From Pterobdella sp. o SKG-2022 (Eukaryota > Annelida > Clitellata > Hirudinida > Piscicolidae), in contig OZ038322.1 in assembly GCA_964035795.1 (NCBI GenBank), forward strand, positions 3,382,264-3,446,263: a DNA stretch of 64,000 nucleotides, written 5' to 3'. The notes beneath the pieces were generated by a model that saw nothing but the letters and a program-made list of their open reading frames with translations, was not told where the DNA came from and did no database searches. The position numbers and the translations under genes are program-made. This document shows positions 23,976-35,799 of the stretch, one piece after another; within the stretch, counting starts at the first letter, position 1; the number at the start of each line of letters is the position of its first letter.

Positions 23976-26182
23976 TCTACATTATTAAAAAAATTTTCAC
24001 TCCAGAAACAAACTCTTGGTGAGTGAGAGCTTTAAAATAAAATAACATAACTAAATTCCCAATTGCTATAATGACCCACAACTTTTAGTTCATACCAATG
24101 CCTGTGATCCAATACTAAAGGAATTAAAATATAGAACAGGGATATTGACTGAAGGGAGACATAGAGATTAAGTTTTCTTGATAAAATTTGACATCGATTT
24201 GAGAAATATTTCCATTCGAAGTACTCTACAAACGATTTTGAAGTTGGAAAATTAGCATTAAAATAAAGAAACTTATTTTTTTCAAATAGTTAAATAATGC
24301 TTCATAATCATAGTCTTAGATTGTATTACTATTAGCTATAGATACAATATAATTTTTTTCTAAATTTTAGGATAAGGCTAAGCTTTTCGAAAATTATAGC
24401 TTTTGATTCTCAATAAATGTATTAATAAAATTTCTCTGAATTGGTGTTTCATGATGAAAAAAATCAGAGTGGTGTCTGTTGAAACTCCCAATAAGTTTCC
24501 AAAGTTTTGAACACCACCTCGAACATCTTTTGAACTACCTAACTAAAATAGTAAAGAAAGTTTTGAATTTAGTCAAATTTTTGGCCAAATGTGAAGTGAA
24601 AAAAAAAGCGACTTAGTTTTGCTACCGCTGCATCCGGAAGTGAGAAAAAACACGTTGAAAATTCTGGGACACATTTGCCGCACTGACTAAGAAGCCGAAA
24701 AAATCATGAAAAAAGCTTTCAAGAACACTAAGAGAAAAGAAGACAGATGACAATCATTCATTCTGAACAGAAAAAACAACGTGAATCCCCTCAATATGAA
24801 AGAAGATAAAATTGGAATAATTGATAAATTTGCATTTATAGAAACTACTTTTGTTCATTATTAGCTGCGATTATATAGTAGAACGAAAGTCAATCGTAAA
24901 AAAGCTTTTGAATATTTTTTTTGAACAAGTTTATTTTTAAACATTTTACCTAATTTTACATAATTGCGTCATTTACCTTGCTTTCAAAAATGTGTTGATA
25001 ACATGAAACTAAAACCAAGTGATATGTTAGAAAAAAAAAATTTTTGAAATAAAAGGATGCTAAGCAAAAGACCAACATCTTTCATGAAAAATTTCTTGCA
25101 CTCATTTTCACTGAAACTTTGAAGATTCAGCAAAGATCGAGATCCATATAACTAGACAAGGTTTCAGTTATGAGTAGCTAAAGCAATTGCGAGAGATTAT
25201 TGCCAGAGATTTTTAACCTATGACGACATTACATCGAAATTTTCCTAGAGCTCCTGAAGCTGGTAAGATCCGAAGACAAGGAGATACCTCGAGAGCGTCG
25301 ACCACATGGAAGTCTAACAAAATGACTCAGATCAACCTACATTGTTATTAAAAGGTTTGTCATGTCACGATTATATGACTTTCTTGGAACTAAGTCAACG
25401 TTTGACAGCTGAGAAAAATGCTATCACCAAACGTATAAAACAATTCTGATTATGCAAAAAAAAGTTTACAAAATGCCACAAAAGCATTGAAACTGTCTAT
25501 AGTATTGTGAAAAAATCGAGAGCAATCATCTATAAAATATATGTAAAATATTTGTCTTCAGAATTGGTGCTTTTATAAAATGAACTAGATAAGATTGCGG
25601 GTGCCTTGTGAAACTCCAAACATCAGAATCGGAACAGTGCAGTTTCATTGTAATCCAAACGAAAGTGAGGTATTTTATTACTAACAAAACAGACAACTGA
25701 AAAAACAATAATATGTATATAGCATCGAAAAAGCATCGAAAGTGGAAAAATTAGGATAAACTATAGCCTGGTACATCTCTTAAAAAACAATCTAGTCATT
25801 TAGATAAGTGTTCAAACAAAGAGAGTTGCAAGAAAACCCTGTAAAAAAAGTTTCGAAAACTCGAAAAATAAAAGCTTTGTTCGCGCGAAAAAATAAGAAA
25901 GATTCAAGTTAAAGAAAATAGAGTATTTTTATCATATATATTATTGTTTCATGCTTCAATGTTAATGAGTGATGGCAACAAACAATGACTACAGAAAAAG
26001 GAAGTTTTCAAGTCGTGTGCAAAACACGACAGCCAATTATTACTGATGATATTGATTTGGACAGAAAATCATACTGATTCATGCATAGTGATTGAGAAAA
26101 CAAAAGACTCTTGATCGAAAAAATGATAGCCTTAGGTGGAAAGTGTAGAGAAGCGCTTTTCTTGAAGACAAAAGTCGTGAAT
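23976..26182. other. AT-rich DNA with one decayed coding-like stretch
   Basis: 24.6-25.8 kb has short frames with protein-like composition but frequent stops. No motif was recognised. 24369-24450 is a copy of a dispersed repeat. Confidence 0.35.
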
Positions 26183-26356
26183 GTAATGTAAGGCGGTATT
26201 TATAAAGCACTTTTCATTATAGATCAAGGCGCTTGCTACAAATTTAATGTAACGAAAACATACAGTAGAACAGGCGCTGATTGTCGGTCCACGTGGAATC
26301 GAACTCGGTAACTTTAGGTAATTGGTCTATGGCTCAACCACTGAGCTATAGAGACC
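26183..26356 (-). repeat. tRNA-derived SINE copy
   Basis: A full-length minus-strand copy. The head is near 26356 (CTATAGCTCAGTGGTTGAGC) with a degraded B box (GAGTTCGATTCC), and the tail near 26186 is AAAGTGCTTTATAAATACCG followed by a short TTACATTACATTC run. Confidence 0.85.
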
Positions 26357-26849
26357 AAAAAAGGTAATTGCAAAAGATTGCAAAACTATCAATTATTATG
26401 TATTAAGGTTGGAAAAAATTTGGTCAAGATGTGATTATGAAAATGAACTAACAAAAAACCATCTTTAAAGAGATTTCAAGTATTTTTATTCATTCCGGAG
26501 AGGATTTGGTTTGCAGTGCAGTGATGTTCCTTAACGAACACAGAATATGGTTGTTATGTTATAGTTGATAAGTTTCAATTTTATATATTAATGTCGAAAG
26601 TAATTTCAACTTTTATCTGTTAATTCATTTCCAATTATATAATGTATCAGTGTCGTTTCCATAAAAGTTTTTTTCCAAGATACGCCACAGTTTAGGTGTA
26701 ATTCTCTTAGAAATCATCGGATGAATTTCTTTGGGCAAATTATTAAGTATTTTCTTTCATTACATAGAAGACTCGTTATTCAATATTGTTGATTTGCCGC
26801 TACTGACAAAAACATTGAAAGACGTGGAGTTTTCAGGTCATGCGTGGTA

Positions 26850-27480
26850 TTTGGAATTACCCATCTTAATACCTATAAAACGCGCACATGTAACCGTTTA
26901 TACTCTTGACGTCGGACGAGCGTCGAGCGCCGGAAAACTTGGCAAGATCCCACCTATTGGCCCGATAGGCCGGCAGATTTGATCAAGACGTTTCTAATTA
27001 ATCATTTTATTTTGAAGATAAACGATTAATACGAGCCATGGTCAAACGAACAAGCTCTCACTGATATTGAATGAGCGTAGGTCTTACTTCTTGTTTAGAC
27101 TGGTATCAGCAACGCGTCTTCAATTGTTGACCTTATTTTGCAAACAGTTTTTGGCTCGAAGGTGGTTTTTCAAACCTGCAGAGTTCTTACTCTTTCTCAC
27201 ACTTGCCACATATATGAATAGTTTCAAGATTAGAAATACCGTCTTTTTTGTGCCTTTTCATTCTACCTGCAGTTTCGCAGGTTTTCCTACAATTTTCAAA
27301 AACTTTGCTATAATGCATTGGCAAATAGGTCTCTGACATTTTATGGGCACTGAGCTGATCTTCTCATGCTTGGTCAAAAAAACACGACGTCTATGGGATT
27401 TCAAATGACTCAGAAAACTCGTCTCGCTTAAAAAAGTTTTCTCACTGATCGCACTTCAATTCTATTGCATGCTTAGTATC
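26850..27480 (-). mobile_element. LINE C-terminus with C2H2-type fingers
   Basis: Minus-strand frames, with shifts, give SETSFLSHLKSHRRR, CRKTCETAGRMKRHKK, ICGKCEK and NSAGLKNHLRAKNC, which is a set of degenerate zinc fingers. The segment appears to be the downstream continuation of the LINE at 30591-31615, split by the oppositely oriented LINE at 27480-30590. Confidence 0.55.
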
Positions 27481-30400
27481 CTTTAGGACCTCTCGATGGA
27501 CTGCCGCCTTTTCGTGTTTGGGAGGTTTGAGCACCTCAGTAACCTTGAAAGCTATGCCGGTTAGAGCGTGAGCTCCTGGAAGAGCCACCCAAGCCGGACA
27601 GGTCAAAGGTTAGAGGTCGGACTAAGTGCAGTCTACTGGTTCCTAGATTGGGGGTTTGAAATACGCTAACAACTCGGCTCTGTAAAAAAAAATCTGTTAC
27701 AGATACTTCAACAAACTCTGAAAACTGCTTGTTCCTGGAAAAGTTCTCTTTAGCAGAGCTTACGACGCAAGCTGGTGAAAGCCCTCGGGAAGCCAGTGCA
27801 CTGACAACTCTTCTGACGACCAAGGCCAAAACCAGGATAGGCACCTGAAACATTAGAACCCTACATGAGACAAGCAACACAGCTCAAGTTTGTCAAGAAA
27901 TGAAAAGATACAACCTAAAGATTCTAGGACTAATTGAGACAAGATGGACAGGATCACGAAGAACGCAACTACTGAGCGGAGACACCATCATCCACTTTGG
28001 ACAGAATGAAGGCCAACCCCACACCCACGGAGTAGCATTGCTGATGATACCCGAAGCAACACGAACACTGCTGTCTTGGGAGCCTATGTCACCAAGGATC
28101 CTCACAGCACGCTTCAATTCAAAGGGCAGAAAAGTTACCATCTTTCAGTGTTATGCCCCCACCAATGTAGCAGCCATCGAGGAGAAGGATGAGTTTTACC
28201 AACAAATCCAAGCCGCTATAGACAAGACACTCAAAAGAGACATGCAAATTCTTATGGGTAACACGAATGCCAAGATTGGTGCTGATAACACAAACAGCGA
28301 ACAATTTAGGGAAAGTAAGTGGAAACGAAGCCTGCATGATGTCAGAGTGAAACGTGGTGCAAAAGCAGCATCAGATCACTACCTGTTTGTGGCAGTACTC
28401 AAAATCAAGTTGGAGGCCTACAAAGACCAAGCGGATAGACCATCGCACATTACAACGTACACAGCTTGAAATTAAAATCGGAAGCAGAAAAGTTTAAGAT
28501 TGAACTAAGAAACAGGTTTATTGTGCTTTCCCTACTCCCAAAAAAATCAGTTGGAAAACATTGGCACAGCCTTCGAGAGATCTGGACAACAACCTGCAAA
28601 ACAGTTCTGGGAAAAAAAAACCAAAAAGCACAAAGAGTGGCTTTCGACAGACACCTGGACACTCATCACTAAGAGGGGGCACCTGAAAGACCTGGTAAAC
28701 AGCACGCAAGACCAAGCTGAAAAACACAAATTACAAGCACAGTACTGGAAGAAACACCAACAGGTGAAACGAAGTGCGAGACAAGACAAAAGAACGTGCA
28801 TCGAGGAACTGACTGCAGAAGCTGAGAATGCTGCAAGCCAGCGAAATATAAAGCTTCTGTATGAGATCACCAGGATACTTTCCAGAAAAAACAGCAACCC
28901 AAGTCGGCCTGTAAAGGCCAAGGACGGAAACATCATTCTTGGCGAAGAACAGCAGAGAGCACGATGGGCGGAATATTTCAAAGAAACGCTTAACCAACCA
29001 GCACCATCTGTCTCACCTGTCATCCCGCTACCTAACAAGCTTCTGGACATCAACACCAAACTTTCGAGCAAGATTAAGATTTTCAAAGCTATCAAGTCTC
29101 TCAAGTCAGGAAAGGTAGCCGGTCTAGATTGAATTCCACCTAAAGCTCTAAAAGCCAACATCTAACCTCAACTGAAATGCTACATTCTCTTCTATGCAAG
29201 ATTTGGAAACAAGAGCGAGTGCCAGATGACTGGAAAAGAAAACACCTCGTACAGCCGCCAAAGAAAGGGGATCTTTCATTTTGCAACAACTGGCGAGGAA
29301 TCATGCTCTTGTCTATTACCGGCGAAATACTGAGCAGAATCATCCTCGAAAGACTGAAAAGCGCCTTGGACAAAACACTTCGGGATGAACAAGCAGGCTT
29401 CCGACAAGATCGCCCATACACGGATCACATTGCAACCATGCGCATCATCATCGAGCAGTCCCTCGAGTGGCAGACCCCCCTGTACGCAGTCTTCGTCGAC
29501 TTTCAAAAAGCTTTTGACAGTGTTGATCAAAATGTCATCTGGAGATTAAGGCACCATTACAGCGTTCCACCAAAGTTTATAAGCATCATCCAGCAAATGT
29601 ACGAAGACTACCTGTCAAGTGATCCACGACAGAAAACTAACTGAACCTTTCAGCGTGCAAACTGGTGTCCGTCAAAGCTGTTTGTTCTCACTGATCATTT
29701 TCCTGATGGTGGTTGATTGGGTCATGAGGCAGTCCACAGCGGTTTAAAAAACAGGCATCCAGTGGACTTTCAACAAACAGCTGGAAGACCTAGACTTTGC
29801 AGATGACATGAGCCTTCTCTTCCACTAGCAGCAACATGTGCAAAGGAAAATATGTTGTGTGGCAGGGAATCTGAAAAAACTGGACTTTAAATCAATACTG
29901 GAAAGACAAAGATCATGAGAGTCAACAACAATAACCAAGATCCAGTGAAACTACATCACGAGAAAATTGAGAAGGTTGACAAGTTTGTTTACTCGGGCAG
30001 TGTTGTCAACAAAGATGGGGGAACAGACGAAGACATCAAGAGCCGCATCAACAAAGCTAGACACGTTTTCAACACCCTTCGACAAATCTGGAGATCGAAA
30101 GTTCTCTAAATCCACAATAAGCTCAGGATTTTCAACACTAATGTGAAATCTGTTCTACTCTATGGTTCAGAGACGTGGCAAGTGACAAATACCACTACCC
30201 ACAAGCTGCAGGCATTCACGAACCGATGCCTAAAAATCATTCTGAACATCAGATGGCCAGAAGTTGTCTCCAACAAGGAACTTTGGAAAAAGACAAAACA
30301 AGTCACACTGGAGGCTGAAATAAGGAAGCGGAAATGAGGATGGATAGGTCATACACTACGTAAGCCTGCAGCCAACATCACTAGACAGGCTCTGGACTGA

Positions 30401-30590
30401 AACCCACAAAAGAAGATAAAAGTTGGCCAACTTAAGCAGACCTGGTGCAGAAGCATCGAAGCAGAAGCGAAGGCTACTGGGATGACGTGGGCCGAGCTGA
30501 AGAGGACCAGCCAGAACCGAGTACGTTGGAAAAGTGTTGATGCAGCCCTATGCTCCCAAGGATGCAAAAGTAATAACTAAAACTAAATTA
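27480..30590 (+). mobile_element. APE-type LINE (EN + RT), inactive
   Basis: 27840-28310 encodes an endonuclease (LKILGLIETRWTGSRR, FQCYAPTNVAAIEEKDEFY, ILMGNTNAKIGADN). An apparent deletion of its last third follows, then VRVKRGAKAASDHYLFVAVL. The reverse transcriptase has LPPKKGDLSFCNNWRG-like sequence, DEQAGFRQDRPYTDHI, FVDFQKAFDSVDQNV and LDFADDMSLL. The C-terminal part has LYGSETWQVTNTTT and TWAELKRTSQNRVRW. There are several stops and frameshifts. It resembles the LINEs often misannotated as craniofacial development protein 2-like. Confidence 0.9.
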
Positions 30591-31615
30591 TCCTTTTTGG
30601 AGATCACGTTCAAGCCTTGCGTGTTCCCCTCTGCTCTCTTTAAAACGACCGGTTGCTTCAAAATTTACTTTCCTCCAAGTTAATCTGTTTTAGCGCTTGT
30701 TTCTCCCATGATTCGGAGTTTATGATGCATTTCTATAAAGTTTATTTTAAGCAATCTTTGAATCGTTTTTTGGGTTTGTGAGCCAAACTTTTACCATCGG
30801 CAAGTTGTCCATTCTCACTAGCATAAAGCACACTTAGCACACACGTGTTGTAAACTTTAGCCTTCATGCGTTTAAAAATACCTTGGCGACTCCAAAGACG
30901 CTTTTGCAAGATTCCAAATTTGTGGTTGGCTTTTCTTACTCTTGATCACATCTCATCATCAATGGAATAATTGCAATTGAGAGTACTGCTTAGATATACA
31001 AACTTTGAAACGGCTGCTGTTTTTAAACATAGCTTGATGTTTTTCCGAAAGTTGGATTGTATATCAAAACAGTTTTCTTCAAATTGATAGTCAACCCCAA
31101 CGCAGTGCACGCACTTTCAAAAGAATCCATCAGCTGCTGCATTTCCATCTCGGTGTGAGTCAGCAAAGCACAATCGTCCGAGTAAAGCAATTCACGTATT
31201 ACGCTTATCATTTTTTTGCTGCTGGCAGTGAAACGCTTGATGTTAAAAAGCTTACCAGTGGTTCGATAGTAAATGTAAACACCTTTGCTACTGTCCTTAA
31301 AAGCTAACTAAAACACCATAGAAAAATAAATTGCAACCAGTGTTGGAGCTAGTGTATGTCCCTGCTTGACACCGTTTCTTACAGTGAAAGGTTCTGCAAG
31401 TTTGCCCCCGATATTTAGCTTATTTTACATGTCGTGATAGAGAAGTTCTAAGATAGAAATCAACTTCTCTGGAAAGCCTAACTTTGCACGAATTAACCAA
31501 AAAGCTTCACAGTTTACTGCATCAAATGCTCATCTGAATACCTATAAAATACACACATGTGACTGCTTATACTCTCCACGTCGTGCGAGTGTCAGTCGCC
31601 AAAAAACTGATTACG
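30591..31615 (-). mobile_element. LINE reverse-transcriptase fragment (family F)
   Basis: The minus strand encodes AFDAVNCEAFWLIRAKLGFP, VKQGHTLAPTLVAIYFSMVF and ELLYSDDCALLTHTEMEM, then decayed thumb sequence. It starts abruptly inside the RT. The first 70 bp (31540-31612) match 26874-26945, suggesting the 3' end of another copy. Confidence 0.75.
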
Positions 31616-31899
31616 AGAGCTTACCAGTTTGTGTAATCCTTTTTTGCTTTCTTTTGTGTTTTCTTTTTTTTCGAGCACAGAGTTTGTCCAAATTTATGTC
31701 TTGAAGAGATATAAAAAGCAATGTGGTTGTTAGTAAAAATCTTTTTTAGTTTTTGAGTTACTGTTGACATGAAAGGTAATGATGTATGCTTATTTTGTTG
31801 TTTTTTGGTGATGTTGTTGTTCTCTGTTGTTGTTTTTATTTTTTGTTTCACAATTTCTTTTTGCATTTAGTTTTTATTTTTTGTATTTTTGGTTTGTAT

Positions 31900-32310
31900 G
31901 TCGCTGCTATAAGTTTGAGTTGTTTTCTGTTGAAATCGTTGTCTTCGAAATTATTTACTTGGTAGTCTACATCATTTTTTGAAAGGGTTTCATTCGAGCA
32001 AGGCTTGTAAGCTTGACAAAAAGTGCCTTAAAAAACTTCCATCCATATTTTGGCATCTTGACTGGATTGATATTAAGTCCGGTGTTAGATGGTTTTCGAC
32101 TAATTGTGGTTTTCAAATTTCCATTTTTTGTATGATAAGGCTATCTTAGAAAAAAAGTTTTAAATTCTTTCCAGCCTCAACAGCGAATTTGAGCTTTTCA
32201 TCAACTTCACTGAGTATTCCCATGAGTTCCATGTATGATGTGTTTGTCTTGTATTTTTTTATTATGCAAAACGTATCGCCCTTATATACTTTTAGGAGTC
32301 TAAGACGTTT
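31900..32310 (-). other. Coding-like minus-strand stretch, unrecognised
   Basis: Near 32310-32150 the minus strand reads KRLRLLKVYKGDTFC then SYMELMGILSEVDEKLKFAV and AGKNLKL before a stop. Its composition looks coding and helix-forming, unlike the surrounding AT-rich DNA. No family is recognised. It may be an ORF1-type protein of one of the LINEs. Confidence 0.3.
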
Positions 32311-33540
32311 TATTTTTTTTCTTAGCCCATTTTTTTTTGTTTTTTTTATTGTATGGTTTATTTAGAACTGGGCTATATTAGTTAAATAAATTTTTTTTTA
32401 CCTGTTTTTCCAAGAAATTTTTCATAAATCAAAAAGTATATTTTAATTAATTCAAATATACTAAAAACATACGATGTCTCTTAAAAACTTATCAAGAATA
32501 GCCAATATGTATGAAGATAAAGGCATCTTCTATAACATGAAGCTATGAATTACTCGAGCGATGGTGTATTTCACCGCTTAATTCAATTCGTTTGAATGAT
32601 AACGAGAAAAGTTTGATATTCTTATGGTTCAAGGTTTTATTCATATAATTAAGAGCTTGCCATATCTTCATCTTTTTGTCTTATTTTTTTTTTCAACATT
32701 AATTATATTAATGATATGGTATTAGATTCAGTTTTGTATGCACAACTGAGTCCCTGCAATTCAGCTCCTCGTTAAGATCAAGGGCTAAAGGATTAAACCC
32801 TATCTTAAATCAGAAATGTAGCCCTAGGCAGTTAAATGATGCGTTAGCGTCTTTCTCCGGAAGCTCCTGCATCTAGATTAGTTTTCAGCTGTCTTGATCC
32901 TTGAATCTAGTTTCAGCGCAGCTTGGAGCACCAAGACTAAGCGCTAATGCGTTGAGAAAGCGGCAAAACAGCAAGTGCGAACTTGCTTCCAAGCATATCA
33001 TTTCGAAAAACCATCTTTTTTTTTAAGGCTCACCAAAAGCACAAGCAACTCAAAGCTATAAGTGCCTTTTCAAAATATTTCTTCTTGCTTTTTTGAAAAT
33101 AAAACAAAAAGGGTGCTCCAAAACTATTCTGCTCTAATCCCACTTGATCAGCAAACAGTAGCTGGCAAGTTCCTTATCTTTACGGTCTAAACGGAAAAAA
33201 AATTCTAGAATCATATAATGTTAGAAATTCAAGAAGTTCGATCAGTTCTGGACTACTGTATTTTTTCTCTTATAACTCCACATTTTAAAAAAAAATTATT
33301 TTACTTATCTCATAAATTTTGAAAACAGAAAATAAAATTTTTTTTTGAATTGGTTTTTTATTTCAGGCATCAAGAAAGTCTTTCTTTTGTTGGTTTTTAA
33401 GTTCATGTCATCATTTCATAAAATAATAAATCAAATTACAAAATATTTGCATGTCTTCTATTTTTACACTGTTTCTCATTATGTATTTCATAATGTTTTT
33501 CTTTTGCTTCGTATCGAGATAAATTGCGGCTTCATATTTT
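32311..33540. other. AT-rich non-coding DNA
   Basis: No gene seen. A minus-strand copy of the TTAAGAGACATCGTATGT motif, shared with 10058 and 54087, lies at about 32466-32486. Confidence 0.4.
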
Positions 33541-33735
33541 CATGTAATGTAATGTAATTTAATGTAATGCGGTATTTATAAAGCGCTTTTCCTTATAGAT
33601 CAAAGCGCTTGCTACCAATTTAATGTAGCGAAACACACTGTGAAACAGTGTGCTAATTGTCGGCCCACCCGGGATCGAACCCGGTAACTTTAGATAATTA
33701 GTCTAATGCTCAACCATTGAGCTATAGGAGCCGAT
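33541..33735 (-). repeat. tRNA-derived SINE copy, best preserved
   Basis: On the minus strand the head folds as a full tRNA cloverleaf: acceptor TCGGCTC/GGGCCGA, D arm GCTCAATGGTTGAGC, anticodon arm TTAGA-CTAATTA-TCTAA (loop triplet AAT), T arm CCGGGTTCGATCCCGGG. The A and B boxes match Pol III promoter consensus. The 3' tail is a run of TTACA-type pentamers after GCGCTTTATAAATACCGCA. Confidence 0.9.
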
Positions 33736-33984
33736 TTATTGATTTTTTTAAATTTATTATTTCAATCATATTTTTTTGAAATAAAATTGAAATCAACTAC
33801 TTACTATTACCTAGTAATTTTTTAAAAACTAATTGATCTCATTTTTTTGAAGTTTCAAACTTTTGGGGCATTTAAATGTAGCGCTTTTGTAAATAGTAGT
33901 TGCTCATGGAAACAAACCAAACGACTCCTTTTGTAATTAGTTTATATTCAGTAATCAGATTGCAAATAAATTAACTTTTGTATA

Positions 33985-35567
33985 ATGCCATTAGCAGCAA
34001 TTTTGGCTATAGTTTTCGGGATTTACACGCTACTAGTGGAATGTTTTGATTTCTTATACGAAACACTTACAGTATGTACACCTAGTTTTTAAACAATATT
34101 GCAAGAAAATTAGATATATGTAAATAATTTTTATATAACTAATTTTTTTGCAATAATTTCATAAGTAAATGAACAAAAATGATTTTTGCAGTCGAAGGCG
34201 ATGTTGGAGGGCTGCAAGAGTGTTATGTGTTGCCTGCCAGGGGAGTGTATGGATGAGTGTTTTGGTGGTTGCATGGGTGGGTGCAAGGCGGGATGTTATG
34301 AGGCTTTAGAAACGACCAGTCTTTTTCCAATCCCTTCCAGAAGAGGATGTTTTGACTGCATTTGTCCTGCTAAAAAGGTGCTCCCTATGGTTTCAATTTG
34401 TTTCGATGAACTTCCATTGTTTTAAAAGATTTTTCATTTATAGATTATTTCGAATTCCAATTTTTCAATATATAATTTCAAATTGTTTTGAATAAGTTTT
34501 TAAAAATTATTATTAGAATTGAGATTGGTTTTGTTTCAGCCCCAAACTCATATTCGATTAATCTAAATTTTTTTGTCAATGGTTTTCTTATTGGCCTTTC
34601 CTCAACAGCAAAATGTTATTTTGAAGCTACCATGCAACAAAGCATTGATTTTTCTTCCGGAACATGCTTAATTTTTGGACTGTCAATCAAGCGTTAATAG
34701 AAAAACAATCATATGGCCGTCCTTCAGAAAAACTGCAATATATTAGGAAAAGTCGACTTGAAGCATTGTTTTGACAGTGCTTCATCAAGAGAAGTGAAAG
34801 CTTGACTTTTGAGGGCTTGAGAGACCTAGTGGAGGTTATCAAGATTTTCTTATAGAAAAAAGAAGTCTATTTTGCGGTCGTTCTCACGACATTGTTTTGT
34901 GGATGTGGTTTTTGGTCAAAAAAGCATTTTGAAATTATCTTCCAGAAAAATTATTAAAATTAAATGAAAAGCAAGATTTTGACTCACTATTTCTTGTGCA
35001 TACTGCTTTGTCACCCTTCAAAAGTGACTTCACACCCATATTCTGCCTATATGACAACTTTCTCGCATCAGAAAACTTTTGAGTTTTTTGCAAATCTTAC
35101 ATCTACGAGTTTTTATTGAAAACTATGAAAAACTTCATTTTTCTTATCTACTCTGATAAAAAATTCATATGACGTCAATATTATATCGTGATCAAATTTT
35201 AGGATGAAGCTTCATTATGGTGTTATTTTTTTGTTGGAGGTCGAAAGTTGACCAAAAATTTAATGCGTGAAATTAAATGGTTTCTAATTAATATTCGCAG
35301 AAATACTCCTTAGCCGAAATGTTTGTGTGCTGCTGTGACCAGCTCTGCTGCTGCAACAGAGACGAACCATTCCTTTACAACAATGTTTCTCATTTTTCAA
35401 TTATAAACATAAAATGTCATACACAAGCACTTTACACTCACTATAGAATACAAAACGTTTTTTCACTGACCAATAAAATTAAAGCAGATTTGGACCAATT
35501 TGTAGAATTTGTACAAAATTATGACAAATTTAGAACTTCGAATAATATCATTTTTCAAAAATATTAA
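33985..35567 (+). CDS. Unrecognised cysteine-rich, membrane-anchored small protein (3 exons)
   Basis: Exons 33985-34071, 34192-34377 and 35301-35567 have good splice signals (T|GTATGT, TTTTTGCAG, AAG|GTGCTC, TTCGCAG) and matching phase 0, giving 179 residues. Residues 2-20 form a hydrophobic signal or anchor helix (PLAAILAIVFGIYTLLVEC). The middle has repeated C-x3-C steps (CMDECFGGCMGGCKAGC) followed by RRGCFDCICPAKK. The third exon begins with a double triplet of cysteines (FVCCCDQLCCCNRDEP). There are 19 cysteines in all. No family was recognised. The spacing could suit palmitoylation or metal binding, but that is speculation. The last 36 or so residues lie inside a MITE (35458-35680), so the true end may differ: a weak donor at AAT|GTTTCT (phase 0) could instead join a downstream exon such as the one at 39925. 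Confidence 0.65.
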
Positions 35568-35680
35568 TGGAAAATAACAAAACAAAGCCAAACCAAAACA
35601 ATGCTCTTTTAGCGGGAGAAATAGCAAATTAAAAAAAACCTGGTCCAAATCCGCTTCAATACTATTGGTCAGTGAAAAAA
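35458..35680. mobile_element. MITE with about 45-bp terminal inverted repeats
   Basis: The left end (TTTTTTCACTGACCAATAAA, continuing to GCAGATTTGGACCA) is the inverted complement of the right end (TGGTCCAAATCCGCTTCAAT, ending TTGGTCAGTGAAAAAA) with a few mismatches over about 45 bp. The element is 223 bp and non-coding. No clear target-site duplication is seen. It overlaps the 3' end of the cysteine-rich gene's open frame. Confidence 0.75.
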
Positions 35681-35709
35681 TAAAGGTCTTACTAGTTTTG
35701 TTTTATTTT

Positions 35710-35790
35710 GTTGGCTCGTATAGCTCAAAGTAGAGCATTAAGCTAATTATCTAGAGAAATAAGATCTAGACCAAGAGACCCTTTCATCAA
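35710..35790 (+). repeat. Decayed tRNA-derived SINE head
   Basis: TTGGCTCGTATAGCTCAAAG, AGAGCATTAAGCTAATTATC and a lost B box (AAGATCTAGACCAAG). It lies between the MITE at 35458-35680 and a LINE fragment at 35800. Confidence 0.6.
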
Positions 35791-35799
35791 CCGACCAAT

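Noticed and set aside
24600..25800. Decayed coding region of a polymerase or transposase
   Set aside because: Some frames look protein-like, but stops are frequent and no catalytic motif can be named.
27843..29132. Host-like gene (endonuclease/craniofacial development protein 2-like)
   Set aside because: The whole 27.5-30.6 kb stretch has the EN-RT order of a LINE with stops and a deletion, so it was recorded as a mobile element.
33660..33735. tRNA gene with loop triplet AAT
   Set aside because: The cloverleaf is complete, but it is the head of a repeated SINE with a common body and tail; other copies show the same head decayed.
34488..34697. 69-codon ORF between exons 2 and 3 of the cysteine-rich gene
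   Set aside because: It lies within the intron, has intron-like composition and no splice or start context.
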